The notes under the pieces: model-generated
The model's database searches: none
Seen by the model: the letters and a program-made list of their open reading frames with translations, nothing else
What the model was told of the DNA's origin: nothing
Source: CAIVAT01 sp964355945
GTDB lineage: Bacteria > Bacteroidota > Bacteroidia > Bacteroidales > FEN-979
Assembly: GCA_964355945.1 (NCBI GenBank)
Contig: CAYHGE010000103.1
Coordinates: 1 to 10,495, forward strand
Direction of reading: 5' to 3'
DNA: 10,495 nt
Shown here: positions 1 through 6,534 of the stretch, in pieces
Layout of the letters: every line of letters begins with the position of its first letter
Position numbering within the stretch: the first letter of the stretch is position 1
Made by a program: the position numbers and the translations under genes

Positions 1-1061
1 TTGTCATGCTGGATATACTTGAGTCCTGCAGATGTCTGGGAAACATTGTCACGTATGCCGAACTTGTCGTAATAGTCGTAGTTGTATCCATCGCTGTAAA
101 AATGCTTATCTGCCAGGGCGCCATAGAATCGGGAGCCTTCTTCAAGTGTTTTGCGAATGGATAGTACTGAGGTCTTGAATTCTTCAAAAGTCAATGTTGC
201 CAGGAGGTTTTCGAAATATTTCAGGGTCAGGATATCTGCATTGGCAAATGAACTGACGATGTAAAAGAATGTGCTGTCCTGCCTGATCTTTCGCACTCGC
301 TCGATCCATCTGGCCTGGTTTTTTTTGATGTTGTCAATTCGCCGGGGATCATCATCTTTTTGCTGTGCATAGTAAAGTTCCAGGTTGATCTCATTCACAA
401 TCATGGCTGCCTGGATAATCTGGGTGATCTGCCGGTGATCCATGTTCTTTTCCATCCGCAGCATCCAGTCATTTTCTCCCACAGTGGGGTCTGCCATGTC
501 GCTGCAGAAGGTTTGTCCCATAAAGTAATGGGAATGTCCATAAAGCGCATAGTCGCCCCGGAGTGTCGGGAAAAGCTTATTGAGTTTATCCCATTGCAGG
601 TACTTTGATTCATCACCAAAATGATGCACTACCGAAATACCGGCATTTGCCGATGGCCGGTCAAGCGAAGTAAGAAAGAATTTACAACCATTGAAGGTCG
701 AGATCGAATGTTTGTAAGAAAAGGTCTTGACTAGGGGTTTCTTCCAGTTATCCGGTGGTGGGGCATCCACAACGAAATGATAATTTTCAAGGAATTTCAT
801 CCTCCCCTCCCATCCCAGCAGGATAGCCGGAATGATGTTGGTCATCAGGTTCACGTAGGTATCAGAGACAAAAGCGAAACTGGCCCGGGGCATGTCGTAG
901 ATCACATCTATGGCACGTTTTGCAAGAATATCAGTACTCTTGGCCGTTCCGCGGCCACCGTACAGATACAGATTTGCTGGTTTGATGAGGTCAATGAGGG
1001 TCGATATCCAGTTAGAATAGCGGATATCAGCCTCCTGGGTGGTGACTTTATTCTTCGCCAT
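1..1061 (-). CDS. terL: Phage terminase large subunit, N-terminal ATPase part (runs off left edge)
   Basis: This is the motor ATPase that pumps phage DNA into the prohead; only the first 353 codons are in the window. Reading the minus strand from the ATG at 1061-1059 gives an open frame to base 3. A terminase-style Walker A loop, LYGGRGTAKST, lies at residues 33-43 (Lys41, Ser42), and a Walker B-type segment, VVHHFGDES, at about 144-152 supplies the Asp150-Glu151 pair expected for ATP binding and hydrolysis. The spacing and the order of hydrophobic strand, DE and Ser match the TerL ATPase. The C-terminal RNase-H-like nuclease domain would lie beyond base 1 and is not visible. The start overlaps the end of the small-subunit-like gene by 14 bp, which suggests translational coupling. 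Identification as TerL is firm; the subfamily is not determined. Confidence 0.9.
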   Translation of the reverse strand, partial: MAKNKVTTQEADIRYSNWISTLIDLIKPANLYLYGGRGTAKSTDILAKRAIDVIYDMPRASFAFVSDTYVNLMTNIIPAILLGWEGRMKFLENYHFVVDAPPPDNWKKPLVKTFSYKHSISTFNGCKFFLTSLDRPSANAGISVVHHFGDESKYLQWDKLNKLFPTLRGDYALYGHSHYFMGQTFCSDMADPTVGENDWMLRMEKNMDHRQITQIIQAAMIVNEINLELYYAQQKDDDPRRIDNIKKNQARWIERVRKIRQDSTFFYIVSSFANADILTLKYFENLLATLTFEEFKTSVLSIRKTLEEGSRFYGALADKHFYSDGYNYDYYDKFGIRDNVSQTSAGLKYIQHD

Positions 1062-1935
1062 TTTCGAGCAGTTCAAAGGGTACATCTTCAATCATTGCTT
1101 CACGTTTAAATTTGCCTTTCTGCCTTTCAGATATGGGCAGGTTGTCAATCAAAGCTGCAAGATCATGGCGGTTGGCATCGGGAATACCGATCTCTTTAAG
1201 CTTCATGGTAAAGAATACAGGCCGGCGGTCCAGGAGTTCATCCGGAACTTCGTTGGGCTTGTCCTTTCCAACACCGCGAAGTTTGGCAGCATCCATGGTC
1301 AGCCTCCTGGCTGTTTCAAAGTCGTTGAGTTCGTAACAGATCCTAGACATGTTATCCAGCCGGTCAGCATATATATTCGCCCAGGCTTCAACCTTTACCT
1401 GATTGTCCAGGTTAAAGAAGTTCAGGGTTTCATAGAATAGATGTGTAGCCTGGTGCTTTGACAATTTTGGCCACTGAACCGAAACGGCATTGATGATGTA
1501 GCTTTTCGATTCATATTTATTATAAAGGCAACGAATGAAGTCAACCTGTTCGTAGTATTGAACGACCTTGTCCGGGAGATTGCTGATTTCACCCCGTTCG
1601 ATCAATCCCTGCAGCTGCTCGTATTCTTTTTGCTGTTCATCATAGAAAACCTGCTTTTTCAGGTTCTCAAGGTTTTGAGATGTTGAATCCTTCTTCCACT
1701 GCTGGATGGAAGTCATGTTGCCGTCTTTGGCACGTTTGAGGTTGGCTTTGTCAATCTCTGCCTGGGTAACCAGCTTTCCCCGGTCATAATGATACCTGAT
1801 CAGCGAATCAGGTTCATTGAACGCTCGCTGGAATTGATTGTGATCAATGTCCAGGTACATGGCAATCTGCCTGACACTGTAATTGATTGAAGCAAGCTGC
1901 TCGATGTCGTTAAACTGTTCGGGGCTTAATTGCAT
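1048..1935 (-). CDS. Putative terminase small subunit (HTH DNA-binding protein)
   Basis: A 295-aa protein when started at the ATG at 1935-1933 (MQLSPEQF). A longer reading to 1962 would need a TTG start and a deeper overlap with the upstream gene. Residues about 5-40 look like a helix-turn-helix (LSPEQFNDIEQLASINYSVR then QIAMYLDID). A following segment, AKDGNMTSIQQWKKD, resembles the stretch often seen after the HTH in small terminases. Its place directly before TerL, with a 14-bp overlap, supports a role in recognising phage DNA for packaging. The protein is longer than typical small terminases (often below 200 aa), with a charged, probably helical middle and C-terminal part that I do not recognise. 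It overlaps the upstream PLD-like gene by 26 bp. It could be another packaging-associated DNA-binding protein, so the name rests mostly on context. Confidence 0.65.
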   Translation of the reverse strand: MQLSPEQFNDIEQLASINYSVRQIAMYLDIDHNQFQRAFNEPDSLIRYHYDRGKLVTQAEIDKANLKRAKDGNMTSIQQWKKDSTSQNLENLKKQVFYDEQQKEYEQLQGLIERGEISNLPDKVVQYYEQVDFIRCLYNKYESKSYIINAVSVQWPKLSKHQATHLFYETLNFFNLDNQVKVEAWANIYADRLDNMSRICYELNDFETARRLTMDAAKLRGVGKDKPNEVPDELLDRRPVFFTMKLKEIGIPDANRHDLAALIDNLPISERQKGKFKREAMIEDVPFELLENGEE

Positions 1936-2527
1936 TGAGGATTTCGTTTTTACGGAATTCAAACACGCTTTTTGAGTTCAGAAATACATACTGTTCATGC
2001 TGGGCGTTTTCTCCCCAGTTACCGGAACCTTCCACTATGAAATAATCTTCCCGGGTCCGGATCAGGGCGATCTTTGAGTGATTCCAGGAATACAACACGG
2101 TGACCGGTTTGGTTTCGACCAGGATCATGAGTTGGTCATAAACGTGTGGCAGTCGTGTGCGGATGGAATCGCTGATAGTAATATGTACGGAAAGCACCAG
2201 GCTTTTATCAATCAACTTGATCAGTGCCTCGATGATCCGGGTACTGATGGAGTATGTGGCGATGATCAGTTCAATGATCTGGCCACATTCTTTGATCGAA
2301 TAAGGAATGAAAGTAAATGCATTGAATGAATGGACTGACCAAAGAAAATAAACCTGGTTTTCACTTGGTTTTTGGCCAATGAGGTCCTTAATGCTGTTTA
2401 TCCGGTATTCATGGAGCTGAAGGAACTCTTCAACATGAATGCCAGATTTGACAAGTGAAGTGGACGATTCATCTTCAATAATTTCTGCATCCTGTATTTC
2501 CGCAATGTTAAAAAACTTTGGTTTCAT
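1910..2527 (-). CDS. Phospholipase D-like (HKD-type) domain protein in the packaging operon
   Basis: A 205-aa protein. Its C-terminal half carries a single HKD-like signature: His150-Ser-Lys152 in WNHSKIALI, then GSGNW at 167-171 with Asn170, followed by Glu178. In the PLD superfamily the His and Lys form the catalytic phosphohistidine centre, and the GS..N element lines the pocket. Members include phospholipases but also nucleases, and a single-motif protein would have to dimerise to build a complete site. The usual Asp a few residues after HxK is not in its standard place; Asp161 may substitute. Residues about 60-145 alternate strand and helix in a way that fits the fold. The start ATG overlaps the stop of the upstream gene in an ATGA (2524-2527). 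Lying between small virion-operon genes and terminase, it may be a packaging-linked nuclease; that role is inference. Confidence 0.7.
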   Translation of the reverse strand: MKPKFFNIAEIQDAEIIEDESSTSLVKSGIHVEEFLQLHEYRINSIKDLIGQKPSENQVYFLWSVHSFNAFTFIPYSIKECGQIIELIIATYSISTRIIEALIKLIDKSLVLSVHITISDSIRTRLPHVYDQLMILVETKPVTVLYSWNHSKIALIRTREDYFIVEGSGNWGENAQHEQYVFLNSKSVFEFRKNEILNAIKPRTV

Positions 2528-2961
2528 TTGAAGTTCAGTAAACGGTTGACTTCTGAAAGTTCCTGCTGCATGACCTGAATACTTTCTTTGCGCTTGAGGG
2601 TTTGCGGATGGTTTGGCTCCAGGCGAAGTTTCTTTGAGTTGCGGAAAATGTTATTCTCCCTGCTCACCTTGAATTTGAAAAGTTCAGCATTTCCCATTTG
2701 TCTGATCTCTTCGATCCGCCTCATCCGGCAGAAAATGGGGTGCTCGCCCAGGATCACTCCTTTTTCTTTATAGTGATAAAGCTCCTGCCATATTCTGCGA
2801 TTCTCCAGGTAATTTTCCACCGTATCGCGGGATGCTTTGTGAATGTCCGGATGGGTTATGGCTGTAAACAAACAGGCATGGGCCTGCGTGTAGTTATCAT
2901 ATGCCGTGAGCATATCAGCCACTAGGATCTTCAACTCAGGGGGACAATCACTTTGCCGCAA
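2524..2961 (-). CDS. Conserved-looking phage protein of unknown function; true start unclear
   Basis: This frame encodes at least 145 aa, helical and rich in Arg, Lys and Glu. Typical pieces are YHYKEKGVILGEHPIFCRMR, with a Cys and a run of basic residues, and a C-terminal helix ending NRLLNFK. I recall similar short proteins beside terminase genes in Bacteroidetes prophages but cannot name a function. The start is a puzzle. The only usual start codons are a TTG at 2961 and an ATG at 2913. The frame stays open upstream and reads like protein (FRIREEFPFLRQSDCPPE spans the TTG) back to the upstream gene without any ATG or GTG. The missing start could be explained by a -1 frameshift from the 113-aa gene or by an assembly error in an A8 run. 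It ends in an ATGA overlap with the PLD-like gene. Confidence 0.75.
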   Translation of the reverse strand: MRQSDCPPELKILVADMLTAYDNYTQAHACLFTAITHPDIHKASRDTVENYLENRRIWQELYHYKEKGVILGEHPIFCRMRRIEEIRQMGNAELFKFKVSRENNIFRNSKKLRLEPNHPQTLKRKESIQVMQQELSEVNRLLNFK

Positions 2962-3008
2962 AAAGGGGAATTCTTCCCGGATTCGAAAGGCCGGTACTGA
3001 GTGTAAGG

Positions 3009-3350
3009 CTACTTTTTGCGGCTCGCTTTTTTTTCTTTGGGAACTATTTCCGCAGTCGAAGCTTCAGGAGACTCCGGATTGATTTCAGTGTTGACTGCCT
3101 GAACTGCCTCTGGCTGTTCAACAGGGATTATTGGAGCAATTGGCTGCTGAAGTAAATCATGAAGTTCATCTCGTTGTATTCCTGCCAGTTCTCGCAGTTC
3201 TTCATGGATTACGCCGGTCATATATTCACTCGCGGGGTGAATGTTGACTTGTTTTTTCAATGACAACCGGTTGCTGTGTTTTATGATCAGCGCAACTCCT
3301 GCGCTGTGGCTTCGATCTGTTTTGAAATAGTTTTTAATCTCTTCTTTCAT
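3009..3350 (-). CDS. Small phage protein of unknown function with disordered basic tail
   Basis: A 113-aa protein starting at the ATG 3350-3348. Residues 1-55 form a compact, probably helical part (MKEEIKNYFKTDRSHSAGVA onward, then ELRELAGIQRDEL). The rest, about 65-113, is low-complexity and rich in Pro, Glu and Ala, ending in the basic stretch KEKKASRKK. Similar short proteins beside terminase genes in Bacteroidetes phages come to mind, but no function is known to me. A Bacteroidetes-type promoter box lies about 27 bases upstream, just after a strong terminator, so this is probably the first gene of the packaging transcript. The codons for Lys107-Lys108 form a perfect A AAA AAA slippery heptamer; a -1 slip there would avoid the TAG stop at 3011-3009 and continue into the next gene, making a protein of about 275 aa. 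Confidence 0.75.
   Translation of the reverse strand: MKEEIKNYFKTDRSHSAGVALIIKHSNRLSLKKQVNIHPASEYMTGVIHEELRELAGIQRDELHDLLQQPIAPIIPVEQPEAVQAVNTEINPESPEASTAEIVPKEKKASRKK
3027..3033 (-). promoter_or_regulatory. Candidate -1 ribosomal frameshift slippery heptamer
   Basis: On the minus strand, bases 3033-3027 read A AAA AAA inside a run of eight A, with the zero-frame codons AAA AAA exactly in register, followed by GCG. This is the canonical -1 slippery arrangement. After slipping, the frame reads without a stop through the 145-aa gene region, whose own start codon is poor. No strong downstream stimulatory structure is evident: only a 4-bp CCGG/CCGG pairing and a GGGAA-GAA-TTCCC mini-hairpin further on. 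Confidence 0.4.
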
Positions 3351-3376
3351 GATTTGGTAGGTTGATTAATCGCTTA

Positions 3377-3407
3377 CAAACTTAAATCACACACTGGGCG
3401 CGGAAAA
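3377..3407 (-). promoter_or_regulatory. Bacteroidetes-type promoter for the packaging genes
   Basis: On the minus strand, bases 3384-3377 read TAAGTTTG, a perfect match to the Bacteroidetes -7 consensus TAnnTTTG. A TTTT element at 3407-3404 lies 19 bp upstream, an imperfect match to the -33 TTTG. Transcription would begin near 3370, leaving about 20 bases before the ATG at 3350. The box follows directly after a terminator, which supports a new transcription unit here. Confidence 0.55.
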
Positions 3408-3414
3408 GGACATG

Positions 3415-3446
3415 AAAAAACCCGCTGCACCTTTCGATACAGCGGG
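3415..3446 (-). terminator. Rho-independent terminator after the 269-aa structural gene
   Basis: On the minus strand the stem CCCGCTG/CAGCGGG is extended inward by TATC/GGTG (two G-U pairs) to 11 bp. It is capped by a GAAA tetraloop and followed at once by six T (3420-3415). It lies 53 bases after the stop of the 269-aa gene. There is no T tract on the other side, so it should act on minus-strand transcripts only. Confidence 0.88.
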
Positions 3447-3499
3447 CCGTACACACATTATGAAAACACATATCTGAACAAATCCTTTGCGAGGTTCAG

Positions 3500-4309
3500 C
3501 TACCGGCGGCTTAATTCAATAAATTTCCAGGCACTTGCGCCACTCTGGAATGCTTTGAAGGTGATCTCCGAATTCGCAATTGCACTCCAGGCAGTTCCGG
3601 ACGATAACAGGAAGTCAGTCCCAACGATGGACGATGGATAAGTTCCTCCGGAACCCACCAGGGTAAACACCATGCCTTCGGTCATACCGGTACACGTGCC
3701 GATGGTCGCAATCGCAGAAGTTCCATTTGTAAGCTGGTACCTTCCGGATCCCACAAGCGGAATTGTGGTTGCATTTGCAGCAACTGTTCCGGTGACGGCC
3801 GATAATGTCAATGTACCCTGGTAATCGGCAACATCCGGACCTTTCTGGGTGGACTTGAACGTGAAGGTGGTTTTGTTCTTATCCTTATCATCTTCCCCCT
3901 TGAAAACCATTTGCATCGGCGAGCAAGGCGTGCCGTAAAGGTTCTTTTGGGTTGAAGAGCAGCGTTCAACAATAATCCCCATGTTTTTGTTCATCCAGTT
4001 TGCCCGGAATTCACGGATCGCCTGGGAATCTCCCGGGTGCTCGAATTCAACACCCTGCATGATGCCTTTGGCATCGGGATCACCTTCGCTGTCGGAATTG
4101 GCTTTGATCGTATTTTGGGTGCCGTACAGTTTTACCATGTAGGCGCCTGCATTCATGGCGATATTTCCGGTGATGACAATTCCATTGGCATCCCTGGAAG
4201 GCATTGTGGCAACATCATCCCAATCGAAGATGATGATCTTGTCTTTCTTATCGCCCCCGACACCTTTATTGTCTCCGGGCTTGGCGATATCTACTTTTAC
4301 ATATGGCAT
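3500..4309 (-). CDS. Putative phage structural protein (tail-tube- or decoration-like) with repeat module
   Basis: A 269-aa protein starting at the ATG 4309-4307. The N-terminal two thirds (about 1-166) is beta-rich and without signal peptide or membrane segment. Pieces such as GVEFEHPGDSQAIREFRANW and TTFTFKSTQKGPDVADYQGT remind me of tail-tube-type proteins of Bacteroidetes phages, but I cannot prove this. Residues about 167-269 are Gly/Ser/Thr/Ala-rich and form a module ending WKFIELSRR. Two related copies sit at the C-terminus of the neighbouring 719-aa protein, ending KFIELSRE and KFYEINRG. The gene is 65 bases downstream of the capsid-like gene, has a GAAA-capped hairpin in its leader and a strong terminator after it, so it may have a separately stable message, as expected for an abundant virion protein. 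Alternatives are a head decoration protein or a capsid cement protein. Confidence 0.75.
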   Translation of the reverse strand: MPYVKVDIAKPGDNKGVGGDKKDKIIIFDWDDVATMPSRDANGIVITGNIAMNAGAYMVKLYGTQNTIKANSDSEGDPDAKGIMQGVEFEHPGDSQAIREFRANWMNKNMGIIVERCSSTQKNLYGTPCSPMQMVFKGEDDKDKNKTTFTFKSTQKGPDVADYQGTLTLSAVTGTVAANATTIPLVGSGRYQLTNGTSAIATIGTCTGMTEGMVFTLVGSGGTYPSSIVGTDFLLSSGTAWSAIANSEITFKAFQSGASAWKFIELSRR

Positions 4310-4347
4310 ATTTGAAAAGTTTTGAGGTTAAGACGGCAATGCCCGAT

Positions 4348-4367
4348 GGCAGGGGTTTCCCCCTGCC
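4348..4367 (-). promoter_or_regulatory. Perfect 8-bp hairpin with GAAA tetraloop in the leader of the 269-aa gene
   Basis: The minus strand reads stem GGCAGGGG, loop GAAA, stem CCCCTGCC, between the stop of the capsid-like gene and the next ATG, 38 bases before that ATG. No T tract follows, so it is not a standard terminator. It may protect a processed mRNA end or act as a partial attenuator. Confidence 0.7.
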
Positions 4368-4374
4368 GACCGGA

Positions 4375-6534
4375 CTATCCGCGATTGATTTCGTAGAATT
4401 TAGCATCGGAGGCTTTCTGGAGTTGAATCCAGGTACCGGAATTGAGCGTCATTGCAGCGGTGAGCACGAAACTGCCAGCGTTTGCAATAGTTGTGGCGTT
4501 GGTGCTGCTTCCACCGTAGATGGTGTAAACCTTGCCGGTTACGGCATTGGTCAGGGTGGTGAGGGCGGTCACGCCCGAGTTGGCCACCGTGATGAATTTA
4601 TCACCAGCGGTAACATCCGGGGCAGTGGCATTCGCAGCCAATGCAATGGCAAGGCTGGATACGTTTTCACGGCTCAGCTCGATAAACTTACCATCCGACC
4701 TTTTTACAAGGTTCAGCACGTCACCCACTGCCGGGGTCCAGGCTGCAGTAAGCAGGGAGAATTTCCCACTCTGGGCAATAGTGATCGCGTTGGTAGCATT
4801 GCCGCACTTCAGGCGGATATTTTGCCCAACTGCACTGTCAAGGATATCGGTGATGGCCGTGGCCAGTGAATTTGCCACACTTACCAGCGAGGTATGGTTC
4901 AATACCGACGGGGTGGTTACATTGGTTTCCATGGGGATGAAAAAAGATGTCGGTTCATCCACATCATTGCAGAAGATGAGCTGGGTGCTGTAATCAGTAG
5001 GCATTTCAGCGGCAGAAGCGAACTTCTTGCCAACCAGGTAAGCCCATACTGATTCACGCCAGTTTGACCAGACTTTCAGGGTCCAGTCCTGCTGCTCGAG
5101 CGAGAAGTTGAGCATCTCACCCGGGCGATCTTCAAACAAGGAGATGTTTCCTTCGATGGTCCAGATCATCCGCTTGCTGGGAGCCATGCCAGGGATGGCG
5201 ATGATCTTCACCGATGGATATTCCTTGACATACATCAGATCGGCCTTGTAATCCTGGTTCAAACCATAAAGGGTCTCCAGGTGCGTGTGATAATCACTCA
5301 AGGCATCAGTGCTCATGTAAAGAACGATCCGGCCGGAATCCCGCAATACTTCCGGGATCATTTTAGTGGCATCCCTGATATATGGAGCAATGGTTGACGA
5401 GGTCCATTCGCCCAGAACGAAAGGCCTGATTTTGAAAGCTGCAATCTGGTTCTTGAGGAACTTCATCAGTCCGTTGGAAGCCTGTAATGCAACACCGGCT
5501 ACGTTAACAGTCGGATTCTTGCGAACGCCACGGATGCGGCGAATCTCCTGCTCGTTCTTAAGTTTCTTGGCCGTTTCAACCAGGATATACTCAATGAAAG
5601 ACCACTTCATGGTGGATGATCCTTCGCGGTTCAGGTAGCCGATCCAGCCTTTTTCAAGCTCCTTCAACTGTGTGAACTTGTGCACGAACATCACGTCGTA
5701 CATGGTCAGGATTTCCGGCTCGAACTTGTAGCCACCTTTGACCACATTATCAAACAAGCTTCCAAGCGAGGTACTGTCGGCTTGTGAGAAATCATCAGAG
5801 AGGAACAGATTGACCAGTACGGCCTGATCCTGGTACCCGCTTTCCTGTGAGAAGATCTTGGTTAGAGAAGGAAGTTCCTGCAGGAAGGATTGAATCCGTT
5901 CCTGTTTCCGGATACGGTAAAAATCACCAAGGTCATTTTTCAGCGAAGCGTAATCGAGGGATGATGCCGCCCGGGGAGTCATCACATCAATGCCTAACCG
6001 TTCGGCAATGGAGGCGTAAGCACGTTTGTTGTACCCATGGGAATCATCCAGGGCCAGGAACGAAAGGTTCTGGCCGAACAGGTGCGAATCGTTTCCGGTT
6101 GGCACCCAACTTTTGGGATCTGTTTTCATAGTGACAATTTTAGGATCCGGATCATCTTCCGGCTTTTTTGAAAGTTTGGCAATCACACTATCCTTCTCGG
6201 TGACGATACCGGCCAGGCGGTCCTTGTCAGCTTTTTCAGCGAGCAGGTCGCCTTCAGCCTTTTGCTTTGCTGCCAGCAGCGTTGTGTTTTCGGCCACGGC
6301 GCTTTGAAGCTTGGTGCTCATCGCTGTGATCATCGTGGCCATGGTGGCGTTGTCCGTGGAATTGCCATCGGGATCCTTTGTCAAAGCAGCAGCGAACTGG
6401 GCGGTGAAATCCTCACCGAACTCTCCCCTGAGCTTTAAAAGGTGTTCCTCTGCCAGTGCGATCTTCCCATCCTTATCCTTGGCATACGCCTGGATGCCAA
6501 GGAAGGTGAGCATCGTAATCATGAGTTGTTTCAT
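4375..6534 (-). CDS. Putative major capsid protein with N-terminal scaffold-like region and C-terminal repeats
   Basis: A 719-aa protein whose ATG overlaps the protease stop in an ATGA (6531-6534). Residues 1-20 are hydrophobic, then comes a helical, charged stretch with likely coiled coil at about 65-122 (TTLLAAKQKAEGDLLAEKAD). A low-complexity acidic linker follows (KPEDDPDPK, about 124-132). This resembles a scaffolding (delta-like) segment removed by the neighbouring protease. Residues about 140-535 form a globular middle of mixed strand and helix with many Trp and Tyr, fitting a capsid subunit, though I see no diagnostic motif. Residues 538-623 and 624-719 are two related Thr/Ala/Gly-rich modules ending KFIELSRE and KFYEINRG, also related to the end of the 269-aa protein. 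The position immediately after an S49 head protease is the usual one for the capsid gene. The fold assignment is context-based inference. Confidence 0.72.
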   Translation of the reverse strand: MKQLMITMLTFLGIQAYAKDKDGKIALAEEHLLKLRGEFGEDFTAQFAAALTKDPDGNSTDNATMATMITAMSTKLQSAVAENTTLLAAKQKAEGDLLAEKADKDRLAGIVTEKDSVIAKLSKKPEDDPDPKIVTMKTDPKSWVPTGNDSHLFGQNLSFLALDDSHGYNKRAYASIAERLGIDVMTPRAASSLDYASLKNDLGDFYRIRKQERIQSFLQELPSLTKIFSQESGYQDQAVLVNLFLSDDFSQADSTSLGSLFDNVVKGGYKFEPEILTMYDVMFVHKFTQLKELEKGWIGYLNREGSSTMKWSFIEYILVETAKKLKNEQEIRRIRGVRKNPTVNVAGVALQASNGLMKFLKNQIAAFKIRPFVLGEWTSSTIAPYIRDATKMIPEVLRDSGRIVLYMSTDALSDYHTHLETLYGLNQDYKADLMYVKEYPSVKIIAIPGMAPSKRMIWTIEGNISLFEDRPGEMLNFSLEQQDWTLKVWSNWRESVWAYLVGKKFASAAEMPTDYSTQLIFCNDVDEPTSFFIPMETNVTTPSVLNHTSLVSVANSLATAITDILDSAVGQNIRLKCGNATNAITIAQSGKFSLLTAAWTPAVGDVLNLVKRSDGKFIELSRENVSSLAIALAANATAPDVTAGDKFITVANSGVTALTTLTNAVTGKVYTIYGGSSTNATTIANAGSFVLTAAMTLNSGTWIQLQKASDAKFYEINRG

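Noticed and set aside
360..1440. Several plus-strand open frames opposite the terminase genes (for example 777-1109 and 1039-1440)
   Set aside because: They lie antisense to clear protein-coding genes with recognisable motifs and look like frame shadows, with no domain or start context of their own.
1936..1962. TTG start giving a 304-aa version of the small-terminase candidate
   Set aside because: An ATG nine codons later fits better and shortens the overlap with the preceding gene to 26 bp.
6475..6534. Signal-peptide-like N-terminus of the 719-aa protein
   Set aside because: The first 18 residues look faintly like an export signal, but the gene sits in a head operon after the maturation protease, so a scaffold helix is the better reading.
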